Assembly: GCA_019357535.2 (NCBI GenBank)
Contig: CP079955.1
Coordinates: 1,612,001 to 1,676,000, forward strand
Direction: 5' to 3'
Source: Macrococcus sp. 19Msa1099
GTDB taxonomy: Bacteria; Bacillota; Bacilli; Staphylococcales; Staphylococcaceae
Length of the DNA: 64,000 nt
Part shown: positions 18,202 to 27,733 of the stretch, piece after piece
Position numbering within the stretch: position 1 is the first letter of the stretch
Layout of the letters: each line of letters begins with the position of its first letter
Position numbers and translations under genes: made by a program
The notes under the pieces: generated by a model
What the model was told of the DNA's origin: nothing
What the model saw: the letters and a program-made list of their open reading frames with translations, nothing else
Database searches by the model: none

Positions 18202-18374
18202 TATATTAAAAATTCAGAATAAATATTCATAAAGTTTTTGTACTATGCTAAAATAATATTATTAATCACTAGAGTATGATGTTACCATCATACTTTTTTT
18301 ATATTACTATTAGTATATTGTTAAATGATAATTATTATGTAAAATGCATGAATATTCTGGAAGGTGGAACCGAC

Positions 18375-18926
18375 ATGAAACGTGAACGCGAAAAAGAAAT
18401 TATCGATAAAATGTTATTTACGCACAAAGTGTCTCAATTAAGTAAAGCACTTTGGAAAACAGTAGAAAAAGACTGGCAGAACTGGATTAAACCATACGAT
18501 TTAAATATCAATGAACATCACATTCTAGTCATTATAAGGAACTTGGAGAAGGCAACCATCTCAGAAGTAAGCCAGTACGGTGTGATGCACGTATCTACAG
18601 TGTTCAACTTTGCAAAGAATCTAGAGAAGCGCGGCTATTTGACGATGCCAAAGAGTAAATTTGATAAACGTAATACATATCTTGAACTTACTGAAAAAGG
18701 AAAAGAAGTGCTCTATGAAACATACAAAGGATACAAAGAGTCTGATGACCGTATTTATGATGCTGCGAGCAACTACCAGGAATTAATGTTTGATCTTCCG
18801 CCATTTACTGAACTGAAATTTATCGTTGCACAAATCTATGGAGCAGACTTCATTACGCACCTTGAAAAGAGTCACGACGACCTATTAAAAATATTACTTG
18901 ACGAAAACAATAAAGATAATGCATAA
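18375..18926 (+). CDS. hpr: MarR-family regulator Hpr (ScoC)
   Basis: Winged-helix regulator that in Bacillus represses extracellular protease genes and other transition-state genes. The 183 residues contain the conserved block SKALWKTVEKDWQNWIKPYD then NINEHHILVI, and the recognition region VMHVSTVFNFAKNLEKRGYL, closely matching Bacillus Hpr. The C-terminal tail is shorter than in Bacillus. The start is the ATG after GGAAGGTGG, 33 codons inside the longest frame. Its place between the ytxH-like gene and prsA agrees with a role in exoprotein control. Confidence 0.9.
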   Translation: MKREREKEIIDKMLFTHKVSQLSKALWKTVEKDWQNWIKPYDLNINEHHILVIIRNLEKATISEVSQYGVMHVSTVFNFAKNLEKRGYLTMPKSKFDKRNTYLELTEKGKEVLYETYKGYKESDDRIYDAASNYQELMFDLPPFTELKFIVAQIYGADFITHLEKSHDDLLKILLDENNKDNA

Positions 18927-18960
18927 TTGCTAGGTAAATTAACCGAGTAAGGAGATTGCC

Positions 18961-19536
18961 ATGTATTTATGTAACAAAAATTTTAATATCAGATCGACAT
19001 ACGGAATCCAGAGAATCATGCTCATTTCAGCATTACTTGGAATTATCGTTTACATTGTCAGCTTTGAAATTTTCTCCTCTTTATTCGGAAAAAAATTCTC
19101 AGATGACAATTTTTTATTATTCTTGATCAGTCTGATTTGTCTCTACCCTATTCATAAATTATTGCATATGTTGCCATTTATACATGATACGAAATCATTA
19201 ATCATACAGAAAACAACGAAATCCAGATTCTTTCCACTTATTAATACACGAGTGAATCATCCGGTTCATAAACTACATTTTGCAATTGCATTAGTCTGCC
19301 CAGTTGTCATCATTACAGTGGCAACACTTATATGCGCAGTTACACACCCTATGTTCGCCCATTACTTCTTATTTATATTCGCGGTGAATATCGGGTTATC
19401 ATTTATAGATTTTGTATATTTACGTTATATGTTCAACACTCCGCAGTGTTCCTATGTTGAAGAACGTAAATACGGCTTTGAAGTCCTGAGCAAACACGAT
19501 CTACCAGCAGACTTTTATCATTCAGATGTAAGATAA
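18961..19536 (+). CDS. DUF3267-like membrane protein lacking HExxH
   Basis: A 191-residue integral membrane protein with about four hydrophobic segments. It resembles the DUF3267 group of putative site-2-type zinc proteases in layout, but the place where HExxH is expected reads PIHKLLH (His65 and His69 with Lys66 in place of the catalytic Glu). The later region NTPQCSYVEERKYGFEVL is also seen. It may be a non-catalytic homologue. Preceded by AAGGAG and between hpr and prsA, the context of protein secretion genes. The family call is inference from memory. Confidence 0.6.
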   Translation: MYLCNKNFNIRSTYGIQRIMLISALLGIIVYIVSFEIFSSLFGKKFSDDNFLLFLISLICLYPIHKLLHMLPFIHDTKSLIIQKTTKSRFFPLINTRVNHPVHKLHFAIALVCPVVIITVATLICAVTHPMFAHYFLFIFAVNIGLSFIDFVYLRYMFNTPQCSYVEERKYGFEVLSKHDLPADFYHSDVR

Positions 19537-19617
19537 ATGTATTCTAAATCATTTTATGTTAGAATTTATCATTAGTTAGAACATTTACTAAACAGTGCAC
19601 TTAAAAGGAGTAGTATT

Positions 19618-20529
19618 ATGACAAACTTAAAGAAAATTATGATGCCAGCAGCACTTTCTGTATCAATCTTAGGATTAACGGCATGTGGAAATAGTGGCGG
19701 AGAAACACTTGTTTCATCTAAAGCTGGTGACATAAAACAATCAGACATCATGAAAGAGATCGGTAATGAACAAATCGCTAAAACGTCATTCCAATTAATT
19801 TTCAATGACGTTCTTAAAGAGAAATATGGTAAGAAAATCGATGAAGATAAAATCAATAAAGAAACAGACAAAGAAATTAAGAAATATGGCGATGAGAAAA
19901 CATTCGAACAAATTCTGCAGCAGCAAAGTTCTGGAATGACAGTTGAACAGTATAAGAAAAAGCGCGTTACTGATGAATATCAGAAGCAGTTTCTAAATGA
20001 CACAATCAAAATTTCAGATAAAGATATTAAAGATAACGCTAAGAAAGCTTCACATATATTAGTTGCAGTGAAATCTGAGTCTAATAAAGATGGATTAAGC
20101 GACAAAGAAGCGAAAGCGAAAGCTGAAGATATCTTAAAACAAGTTAAAGCTAATAAAGATGATTTCAAGAAAATTGCTAAAAAAGAGTCAGATGATACAC
20201 AATCGGCGAAAAATAATGGTGAGCTCGGCTACGTAGTTAAAGGTCAAACTGTTGAAGCATTCGAAAAGGCATTATTCAAACTAAAGCCGGGTGAAATTTC
20301 AGATATCGTAAAAACTGAATTTGGTTACCACATCATTATGGCTGAAGACGATAAAGACATCGCTAAAGAAAAAGACAAACTCGCTCAGACGATTCGTCAG
20401 AACAAGTTACAAGATAATCCGAAACTATACGTACAAGCAGTACAAAAATTATTCAAGGAATATGATGTAGACTTTAAAGATAAAGACATCAAAAAGTATG
20501 TTGATGATCAAATCTTAAAAGTAAAATAA
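19618..20529 (+). CDS. prsA: Foldase lipoprotein PrsA
   Basis: Membrane-anchored parvulin-type peptidyl-prolyl isomerase that helps secreted proteins fold outside the membrane. The signal peptide ends in the lipobox LTAC (Cys23 lipidated). The parvulin domain runs roughly from residue 140 to 235, with ASHILVA, NNGELGYVVKGQTV and TEFGYHIIMAED being typical. Flanking Lys-rich helical arms complete the fold. Length is 303 aa. RBS AAGGAG. It ends in a strong bidirectional terminator. In Bacillus its expression is linked to ScoC, whose homologue lies just upstream. Confidence 0.96.
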   Translation: MTNLKKIMMPAALSVSILGLTACGNSGGETLVSSKAGDIKQSDIMKEIGNEQIAKTSFQLIFNDVLKEKYGKKIDEDKINKETDKEIKKYGDEKTFEQILQQQSSGMTVEQYKKKRVTDEYQKQFLNDTIKISDKDIKDNAKKASHILVAVKSESNKDGLSDKEAKAKAEDILKQVKANKDDFKKIAKKESDDTQSAKNNGELGYVVKGQTVEAFEKALFKLKPGEISDIVKTEFGYHIIMAEDDKDIAKEKDKLAQTIRQNKLQDNPKLYVQAVQKLFKEYDVDFKDKDIKKYVDDQILKVK

Positions 20530-20564
20530 AAAAGAAATGAAGCCTTTGCTTCATTTCTTTTTTT
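20528..20564. terminator. Bidirectional terminator prsA / yhaM
   Basis: AAAAAGAAATGAAG pairs with CTTCATTTCTTTTT, with A- and T-runs on either side, between convergent genes. Confidence 0.85.
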
Positions 20565-21504
20565 AGTCCAGAGAAATCGGCTTATAAAACTGACGATTTT
20601 CTAACGCAAAAATACGCTCTGTATATTGTCCTTTCTCCACTTTCTTCATATGCTTATCAAACATCTGCATACGTGCATCAATATTATCAATAAAGTGAAG
20701 CATCTCTGCTTCTTTTAACATCGGTAATTTCGGTGATCCATACTCATACTTTCCATGATGACTTAATATCATATGGCGCAGTAACATTACTTCTTCCCCT
20801 TCAATATTATGTTCACGTGCAATACTCGCAACTTCATCGCTCATAATCGAAATATGGCCGAGTAAGTTTCCTTCTACTGTATACGTTGTTGCAACAGGCC
20901 CGGATAATTCTTTAACCTTCCCCATATCATGTGCAATGATACCTGCGTAGAGCAGACTTCGATTTAATGTCGGATAAATATCACATAATGCTTTCGCTTG
21001 TTTCAACATCGTTAATACATGGAATAATAATCCCGAGACGAAGTTATGATGGTTGCTGCTGGCAGCAGGGTATACCATAAATTGATGTGCATATTTCTTA
21101 AGTAACAGACGAATAATACGCTGTAAATTTGCATTTTCGATTTCGATGACATAATCCATCAGCTGCTCCATCATATCATCTTCATTCACCGGTGCACTTT
21201 CTAAGAAATTTTCTAGTTTCACACCGTCTTCTGGTGTAACAAGTCTGAATTGATTTACTTTCATCTGTTTACGACCGCGGTAATCAATCACATCACCTTT
21301 AACACGAATTAATTGTTCAGGTTGTAACAATTTTATATCTTCTTCAGAGACCGTCCATACTTTTGCTTCGATTTCTCCACTTTTATCTTTAAGATAAAGT
21401 GTTAAATATGGCTTACCTTGTCCTGTTACCCCTTGAATTGATTTATGAATTAAAAAGTAATGATCCACTTGAGATCCGGGTTTTAATGTTTCTATCGTTC
21501 TCAC
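20563..21504 (-). CDS. yhaM: 3'-5' exoribonuclease YhaM (Cbf1 type)
   Basis: Exonuclease with an N-terminal OB-fold nucleic-acid-binding domain (about residues 15-95, including [12 protein letters not shown] and [14 protein letters not shown]) and a C-terminal HD phosphohydrolase domain ([38 protein letters not shown]). In staphylococci Cbf1/YhaM trims RNA 3' ends by a few bases. The start is GTG, eight bases after GGAGG and directly after the stop of yhaN. Last gene of the yhaO-yhaN-yhaM operon. Confidence 0.93.
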   Translation of the reverse strand: MRTIETLKPGSQVDHYFLIHKSIQGVTGQGKPYLTLYLKDKSGEIEAKVWTVSEEDIKLLQPEQLIRVKGDVIDYRGRKQMKVNQFRLVTPEDGVKLENFLESAPVNEDDMMEQLMDYVIEIENANLQRIIRLLLKKYAHQFMVYPAASSNHHNFVSGLLFHVLTMLKQAKALCDIYPTLNRSLLYAGIIAHDMGKVKELSGPVATTYTVEGNLLGHISIMSDEVASIAREHNIEGEEVMLLRHMILSHHGKYEYGSPKLPMLKEAEMLHFIDNIDARMQMFDKHMKKVEKGQYTERIFALENRQFYKPISLD

Positions 21505-24426
21505 TTATTTAACCTCCTTCTTATTGCGTTCCAGTACAATTGTCTGCTTACTGTTAATTGTAGAAGAACGGTTGCAAGTGTAATAGATAATTTGATTATG
21601 CTGTTGTTTAAGCATATATTCAAGTATACGCTCACGCCTGTTTTTGTCAAAGTGAACAAACGCATCATCGACAATGATCGGGAATGGGTAATATCTTCTT
21701 AATGAATGAATTAAACTCAGTCTTAATGCAATATATAATAATTCTTTCGTTGATTGTGACAATTCTGTCGGATGATATACTTGTCCATCCGCAGCTACAG
21801 TTGTCAGATGTTCATCATAAACAATCTTCGTGTAACGTCCTTCAGTTAGATAGTTAAAGATTTCTGTCGCATCATCAATAACGAATGGCATTCGTTCTTC
21901 ACGTACCTCTTTAATATGTGCCTGAATTAAAGTATCGATATAATTTACAGATAAATATGTTTCCGCAAGTTTGTTAAATTGATTTTTCTTTATTTCATAT
22001 TCAAACTTCAGTCTTGATAACGTATCATCGTCACATATTTGATGCATAGCATGTTCTAGTTCTCTTAACTGTTGCTGCACATTACTGCGTTCATCAACCA
22101 ACGATTTAATATGTACATTAATATCTATCAACTGCTCATTCAGTATGGCTTCTGGCACTTCAGCAAGATGCGTATTATCCTCGTACGTGAATGCTTGATT
22201 TCTAAGCAGTTCACTTAACACATTAAAACGCTCTAAGTTTGTGTTATAACTCGCATATTCAGCCTCTTTAGCATAATAACTTGAAGTATCCTCCACCCCT
22301 GCTTCTTCAAACAAAGCATGCTGCTCATCAATATTCTGCTGCAACGATGCATTAATAATTTTGATTTCTTTCTTTAATAAATCTCGTTGATTTGCATTTT
22401 TACTGTACTGGAATTTCTCTTTCTCATCGGTCGTTAACATATTCTTTAAATCATGGAATATCGATGATGCCTCTGTTTTCACAGGTAATTTCGGAATAAG
22501 CGTTAATATGCTCTGATCGAATGTAGCAAGACGCTCTTTCATTTCCTCGATTTTAGCATTACACTTTAAGATTTCATCATGGATGCGCACTAATTTATGT
22601 ATCGTACGATATGCAGAAGCTAATCGGTTATTCGGATAATTACTCTCTATTTTAAGCGCTGTTTTGTATTGCTTGAGCAATTGGTGTGTCGCTTCAATTT
22701 CTTTATGTGAAATGTCTAAATGTTGCTTTAAAGCTTCTTTTTGAGATTGCTCACGATTTAACTGAGTGATAACATTTGATAATTTATGGCGTAATAACTT
22801 TTGTTCATTCAAATCAAACGACAAATCAAAGTCATGTTCAAGTTTATAAATATTACCCTCTAATTGTTTTACTCCATCCGCTAATTCATCATTAAATCGT
22901 ACATCCGGCTTCTTATTTAAAATAAGCATCAGTAGTACAATGATGCTTACGAATGAGAATATACTACCTGAAATCCATAGCGCATTCATAAAACTATAGA
23001 CAAGTGCTACAAGACTAATGACTACCGTTATCGCATAGATTGTCTGCTGCAGCTTATGTTTCTTGAGCTCACGCGCTTCATAAGCAGTTGCTTCTTCACT
23101 CAATTTATGAAAGAGCTTTGATTTACTTTCAAGTTCCTTGCGCTGTTCTTGAAGTTCCTGTGCTTTATTAAAACGTTCGTCATGCACTTTTTCTTTATTC
23201 AATACTTTAGATTCATCAGATAATCTATCTACGTTTAGTGTTACAAATTGCAGCTCTCTGTTAATTTGTGTACGTTCGAGTTCTTGTTTCTCAAGCTCGT
23301 TGAGTGCTTCAGTGATATCAGATTGAACTTTCTGATTCAGTTCAACGGTTTCAAACTTCTGCCATCCGATATCCTGCATTAAAGTATTCATTTCAGTCGT
23401 CAGTGCATCGCGTTGCTGTGTTACACTTCGAACATCACCATGCAGCTGTTTAATCGGATGTTCTCTTTTGATAATGTCTCTTGAGGCTTCAATTAAGTGG
23501 TCAGGCAATAGTTGAATATTATCCATCTCTGATGTTATCTGGCTTAACTTCTCTTCACGTAGTTCAAGATCTTTACTTAATTTCTGGACCTGATGCTTCA
23601 ACGCCTCAAATCGATTAATCCCTTGCTCAGGAAATTGCGGCGGCTCTATGTTTAATTGTAGTTCTAATGCTTTCCATTCCTGTGCTTGACTCTGATATTT
23701 AATTTCTCTTTCTTTATGTCCTTTAACTTCTTCAAGTTCTTTAATCTGTAATTTAATATGTTCAACTCTTCTTGAATCCTTCTGATACGTATCATATATT
23801 TGTGCATAATGTGCTTTTACATCATCCTGCGCTCTTATATCCGCTTCTAGCTGCTGCAATTCTCTTGCTTTCTCAAAAATGATACCAGTATCTTCATCTG
23901 TATTAAATAAACGTACCTGCTCCTCATTTATCGTCCTTTGTAAATCTGTAAATTCCGTCGAACCGAATGAGCCTGCCTGAAGTAAGTAAGCTTCAAGCTT
24001 TTCTTGTGTCAGTTTACGATGTACTTCCTGCAAACCGAGTACATCAAATGAAAATATTGATTTATATGTATCTTTTTTCATATAATTCATCAACTGGTTG
24101 AGCCATTCAATCGATTTCTCTACACCCTCGTGAATGACTTTTACTTTTTCTTTACCATGAACAAATACACGTTCAATCATAATCGTTGTACCATCTATAT
24201 GTTCGAGTTCTATATTACCGCCATATTGTGGTGCGAATCTCGGTTCTAGACGCGGTTCGTACTCACCATCTTTCGGAAAACCGAAGAGTAACGCATGAAT
24301 AAACGCCTGCATTGTAGATTTACCTGCTTCATTTTCTCCAAATATCTGAACGAAATCGTGATTAAACTGAAACTTGCGATGTTCCAATCTTCCATATCCG
24401 TATATTTCTAAAGATTTAATCTTCAT
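21505..24426 (-). CDS. yhaN: SbcC/Rad50-like ATPase YhaN
   Basis: Large AAA ATPase of about 973 residues with Rad50/SbcC architecture: Walker A in FGENEAGKSTMQAF near residue 33, long coiled coils, a pair of hydrophobic segments in the middle (about residues 465-510) that may place the coiled coil in the membrane, and a C-terminal half with the signature ELSQSTKELLYIALR and Walker B IIVDDAFVHFDKN. All nucleotide-binding motifs look intact. It overlaps yhaO by 11 bp. The start is the ATG eight bases after AAAGG. In contrast to YhaN, the YhaO partner here has lost its nuclease residues. Confidence 0.9.
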   Translation of the reverse strand: MKIKSLEIYGYGRLEHRKFQFNHDFVQIFGENEAGKSTMQAFIHALLFGFPKDGEYEPRLEPRFAPQYGGNIELEHIDGTTIMIERVFVHGKEKVKVIHEGVEKSIEWLNQLMNYMKKDTYKSIFSFDVLGLQEVHRKLTQEKLEAYLLQAGSFGSTEFTDLQRTINEEQVRLFNTDEDTGIIFEKARELQQLEADIRAQDDVKAHYAQIYDTYQKDSRRVEHIKLQIKELEEVKGHKEREIKYQSQAQEWKALELQLNIEPPQFPEQGINRFEALKHQVQKLSKDLELREEKLSQITSEMDNIQLLPDHLIEASRDIIKREHPIKQLHGDVRSVTQQRDALTTEMNTLMQDIGWQKFETVELNQKVQSDITEALNELEKQELERTQINRELQFVTLNVDRLSDESKVLNKEKVHDERFNKAQELQEQRKELESKSKLFHKLSEEATAYEARELKKHKLQQTIYAITVVISLVALVYSFMNALWISGSIFSFVSIIVLLMLILNKKPDVRFNDELADGVKQLEGNIYKLEHDFDLSFDLNEQKLLRHKLSNVITQLNREQSQKEALKQHLDISHKEIEATHQLLKQYKTALKIESNYPNNRLASAYRTIHKLVRIHDEILKCNAKIEEMKERLATFDQSILTLIPKLPVKTEASSIFHDLKNMLTTDEKEKFQYSKNANQRDLLKKEIKIINASLQQNIDEQHALFEEAGVEDTSSYYAKEAEYASYNTNLERFNVLSELLRNQAFTYEDNTHLAEVPEAILNEQLIDINVHIKSLVDERSNVQQQLRELEHAMHQICDDDTLSRLKFEYEIKKNQFNKLAETYLSVNYIDTLIQAHIKEVREERMPFVIDDATEIFNYLTEGRYTKIVYDEHLTTVAADGQVYHPTELSQSTKELLYIALRLSLIHSLRRYYPFPIIVDDAFVHFDKNRRERILEYMLKQQHNQIIYYTCNRSSTINSKQTIVLERNKKEVK

Positions 24427-25600
24427 GGCGGTCACCTTTCATCAACATTTTGAGATGCGCTTCTCCATAATCTATCAACCGCTCTGTATTAACCTCATCA
24501 AAAGAGATAAACTTCTGGATATAGGATTGTTGTACAGGTTCTTTCGATGTTGTTAAATAAGACAAATCATGAAGGACATCACTGAACTCATCTTTTAATG
24601 TATGCGGTGCGTACTTTTCATTTGTGTAAATATCATCGATCCATACAAACTGTTCTTCTGCCATTTCGCCAATTTGGATCTGGTCCTTTATTTGCGATAA
24701 CATTTGCTGATCTATTAAAGTCTCACCATCATTTTGTAGTGTTAATCGATAAAGTTGTCTACCGTTTGGGCGCACGGATTGTTTAAATGCTTCGATATCC
24801 TGATAGATTGCGTGACGCTCAATACTCTTTAAGTTTAATACTGTCTCGTGGAATGTAATCATATTTACTGGCACAAAGGTCGCATTCAGCTGACTGCTGT
24901 CCCCTTCAACATACATATATCCACTATCTCCGCCTTCCATAAAGTTTGTAGCCTGAAGCGTACCGGGGTAATGCATATGTGGCAGTTCGTTTAAGGTCAT
25001 ATGCCTATTAAAACCGCCAAGTGCCCAGTAATGATATAATTTACGGTTTAATTCCTCGATATGGAATTCTGTATGTGTGTCTTCCCCTTTTAACTTATGA
25101 TGTAAACCATTCAGTATGCCAATATGAATGGTCTGATTAACTTCATTTACGGGATACTGATCAAGCTTGTACTCATAGTGAGAATGTTCTTTATAACTGA
25201 ACCCATGAAAGAACACACTTGATTTGTTTTTCGTAACAAGTTCATAAGTCTGAACTTCATCAGAGAAAACAATTACATTATCAGGAAACTTATAAAATGA
25301 TTGTACGGACATATTGTCCTCTATACCGTGTATATAATAAACGTAAATATTCTCTTCCTTTAATCGTGCGAATTGCTTTACTACGTAGTCATCTGCCTTA
25401 ATGTTGCGATTTTTACTTGAAAATAAATTTCCACTTATAATAATAAAGTCCACTTGTTTTTCAATCGCATCATCGACAACGCGTTTTAAACTTTGAAAGC
25501 TTGAATTACGAATCGACTTCATTATATATTCAGGAACATCTCCAACTAACTGAAACGGTTCATCTAATCGTATGTCTGAGCAATGTATAAATTTGATCAT
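24416..25600 (-). CDS. yhaO: YhaO-like metallophosphoesterase, catalytic residues lost
   Basis: Homologue of the Mre11/SbcD-type phosphoesterase encoded with yhaN. Fold-level similarity is clear (FIHCSDIRLDEPF, DFIIISGNLF, YYIHGIEDN, YHYWALGGFN, MHYPGTLQ), but the metal ligands are replaced: D-x-H reads D9-I-R11, the GD of motif II reads G57-N58, GNHD reads HGIED at 91-95, and the GHxH motif reads GGFN at 195-198. The protein is therefore probably unable to hydrolyse phosphoesters and may act only as a structural partner of YhaN. Length is 394 aa. The start is the second of two adjacent ATGs, five bases after GAGGG. Confidence 0.85.
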   Translation of the reverse strand: MIKFIHCSDIRLDEPFQLVGDVPEYIMKSIRNSSFQSLKRVVDDAIEKQVDFIIISGNLFSSKNRNIKADDYVVKQFARLKEENIYVYYIHGIEDNMSVQSFYKFPDNVIVFSDEVQTYELVTKNKSSVFFHGFSYKEHSHYEYKLDQYPVNEVNQTIHIGILNGLHHKLKGEDTHTEFHIEELNRKLYHYWALGGFNRHMTLNELPHMHYPGTLQATNFMEGGDSGYMYVEGDSSQLNATFVPVNMITFHETVLNLKSIERHAIYQDIEAFKQSVRPNGRQLYRLTLQNDGETLIDQQMLSQIKDQIQIGEMAEEQFVWIDDIYTNEKYAPHTLKDEFSDVLHDLSYLTTSKEPVQQSYIQKFISFDEVNTERLIDYGEAHLKMLMKGDRHED

Positions 25601-25696
25601 CATAACCCTCACTTTAATTGATACTCTAATTTTACAACAAAATCGTATATATATGTAATGAAACTACAAAATCATCTATATTTATAATCTTTATTC

Positions 25697-25752
25697 ATAA
25701 AAAAACTCATCCGTAAGATTATGCATTATCGCCATATCTTACGGATGAGTTT
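25697..25752 (-). terminator. Terminator after hemZ region / upstream of yhaO promoter
   Basis: A 15-bp perfect stem (ACTCATCCGTAAGAT and its complement) with a 16-base loop. On the minus strand it is followed by a run of Ts, so it terminates hemZ transcription before yhaO, which must then have its own promoter in the roughly 95 bp that follow. Confidence 0.8.
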
Positions 25753-25762
25753 CAAATATTGT

Positions 25763-27232
25763 TTATTTGTCTTTTTGATCATAAAGAAGGTTCAGTTTAT
25801 CAATTTTCTGATGTGTATAATCTTTATATGTCTTATTATAGCTCTTTGGATCTTTAGGGTTTAAATAGTTTTCAATCTTACCAGTCTCAGGATGAATCAG
25901 CTTGCTAGATGCCCCGCACCCTAATCCTATGATTGTCTGTACTTCTTCCATAATCAAGATGTTATACAGTGACGCTTCTCCCGCTTTAGAATATCCGATG
26001 TTCTCAAGATTACCGAGAATATTCTTCTGACGGTATAAATAATAAGGAATATAGTCATGCTGTTCGGCGAAAGTTTTTGTCAAGTTCATCATATAGATAA
26101 TTTCATCTCGTGCTGCAACCGGATACTTTGATTTATTACGTGTCATCTCGCTCGCTGTCTTAAAACTTAACGTATGCACTGTAAGCGATTCAGGGTTCAG
26201 CTTCTTCGTTTCATTCAGCGAATGGATTACTTCTTCACGCGTTTCATTCGGTAAGCCGATAATCAGATCCATATTGATGTTATTCATATGGTATTCGCGA
26301 GATAACTTGAATTTATCGATTGTTTCCTGCACGCTATGATGGCGGCCGATTGCCTTTAAAGTTTCATCGGTAAAGCTTTGTGGATTTATACTGATGCGAT
26401 CGATACCGAATGTATTAAGTACTTCTAATGTCGCTGCATCAATTGTATCCGGACGCCCTGCTTCAACAGTAAGCTCACGCACATGTGTCATGTCAAAGTT
26501 TATATACACTGCTTCAAGCAACAACTTTAAATCCTGTGCACTGATAGAAGTGGGGGTACCTCCACCGAAATAGATAGACGTCACTTTAATATTACGTGCT
26601 TTAAGCCACTCGCCGATATGTTCAATTTCATATAATAATCCAACGAGGAACTCTGGCACGTCATTTTTATGGACTTGAATTGCATACGCCGGAAACGTAC
26701 AATATGCACACTTCGTCGGACAGAATGGAATGCCGATATAGATGCTGACTTCCTGCTCTAGCTGATGTAAGTCTGGAATCGCATTGAGCTGCGTCTTCGT
26801 AATACGTTCCATCAGTTCAAGCTTATCATCTGCAATCAAATAGTCACGCTTTAATCTTTGTTTAATAGCATTGTCTGAGTGCCCTTGTTTTAAATATTTA
26901 TGATATAGCTTAAGTGGTCTGATTCCTGTCAATGTACCCCAGCTCTGTGTTATACCGGTATGTGCCGTTAATATCTCAATCAACGTCTCACCGAGTGCCT
27001 GCTTCATTGCACGTTTGTCTGTCTGTTTGCGTTCGGCACGCTGTGTATAAGTATTGCCATCTATCGTCAACGTTGTTGTCACGATGGTGCAGCGCTCCTG
27101 ATTGATATTTATCGTAATGCAGTTATCCCCTTGACCTTCGAATAAATACGCATCCTCGAAATAGAGATTTAGTATATTGCGAATATAGAGCTGCAGCTGT
27201 TCAAACTGATCGTGTTCTAAATAAAATTTCAT
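25763..27232 (-). CDS. hemZ: Radical SAM coproporphyrinogen oxidase-like protein HemZ
   Basis: HemN-family radical SAM protein. The cluster motif PFCPTKCAYC gives Cys171, Cys175 and Cys178; GGGTPTSISAQ and NPQSFTDETLKAIGRHHS follow as in HemN/HemW/HemZ. The long N-terminal extension (about 160 residues before the radical SAM core) is typical of HemZ. In an organism with the coproporphyrin pathway its role is uncertain; Bacillus HemZ has been linked to anaerobic coproporphyrinogen metabolism. Length is 489 aa. Single gene between two hairpins. Confidence 0.88.
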   Translation of the reverse strand: MKFYLEHDQFEQLQLYIRNILNLYFEDAYLFEGQGDNCITININQERCTIVTTTLTIDGNTYTQRAERKQTDKRAMKQALGETLIEILTAHTGITQSWGTLTGIRPLKLYHKYLKQGHSDNAIKQRLKRDYLIADDKLELMERITKTQLNAIPDLHQLEQEVSIYIGIPFCPTKCAYCTFPAYAIQVHKNDVPEFLVGLLYEIEHIGEWLKARNIKVTSIYFGGGTPTSISAQDLKLLLEAVYINFDMTHVRELTVEAGRPDTIDAATLEVLNTFGIDRISINPQSFTDETLKAIGRHHSVQETIDKFKLSREYHMNNINMDLIIGLPNETREEVIHSLNETKKLNPESLTVHTLSFKTASEMTRNKSKYPVAARDEIIYMMNLTKTFAEQHDYIPYYLYRQKNILGNLENIGYSKAGEASLYNILIMEEVQTIIGLGCGASSKLIHPETGKIENYLNPKDPKSYNKTYKDYTHQKIDKLNLLYDQKDK

Positions 27233-27255
27233 AATCTACCTCTCTTACATTATGC

Positions 27256-27291
27256 AAAAACCGAACAGTGCGAAATATCTGCACTGTTCGG
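27256..27291 (-). terminator. Terminator after yheA
   Basis: CCGAACAGTGC pairs perfectly with GCACTGTTCGG. On the minus strand a T-run follows, ending the yheB/yheA transcript ahead of hemZ. Confidence 0.8.
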
Positions 27292-27322
27292 ATATATTAA
27301 ATATTGTTATCCCTATAAAGAA

Positions 27323-27679
27323 TTAATCTTCAGCTTTAACACCATATAATTCTTCTAAAGGTTTCATGATGATACGGTTTAATTCTTGAATAATAAAGCT
27401 CATACGTTGTTCAGCTTCCATTAATTTTGAGATATTTTCATCTTTTTCGATTAATTCAGCTGAAGCTTGTGCTTTATTTAAATCTTCTTCAGTAATTTCT
27501 TGACCTGACATTTGTTTTTCTTGAAGTGTTAATTGAATTTCTCTGAATTCATCGAAGATTTTCTTTGATTCAGGGTTATTGTTAACTGCTTCATAATGAT
27601 TCTTAATCGCATTATATTCATCACTCTGACGTAATGAACTTTCTAATTTATTCGCTTCATCATAAATATTAACAGACAT
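27323..27679 (-). CDS. yheA: YheA-like protein (UPF0342)
   Basis: A 118-residue, helix-rich, acidic protein with the family pattern [19 protein letters not shown] followed by [16 protein letters not shown]. YheA/YmcA/YlbF-type proteins are small helical bundles; some members form a complex that affects RNase Y, but YheA itself has no firm function. The start is the ATG seven bases after AAGGAG, two codons inside the longest frame. Immediately downstream of yheB, as in Bacillus. Confidence 0.87.
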   Translation of the reverse strand: MSVNIYDEANKLESSLRQSDEYNAIKNHYEAVNNNPESKKIFDEFREIQLTLQEKQMSGQEITEEDLNKAQASAELIEKDENISKLMEAEQRMSFIIQELNRIIMKPLEELYGVKAED

Positions 27680-27733
27680 ATTCATTCTCCTTTATGTTTA
27701 ATGTTCCTAATCAATATACCACGAATACAGGCA

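Noticed and set aside
20563-25600. yhaM-yhaN-yhaO considered as a phage-defence module
   Set aside because: The genes are housekeeping neighbours in Bacillus and Staphylococcus, with no defence-island context.
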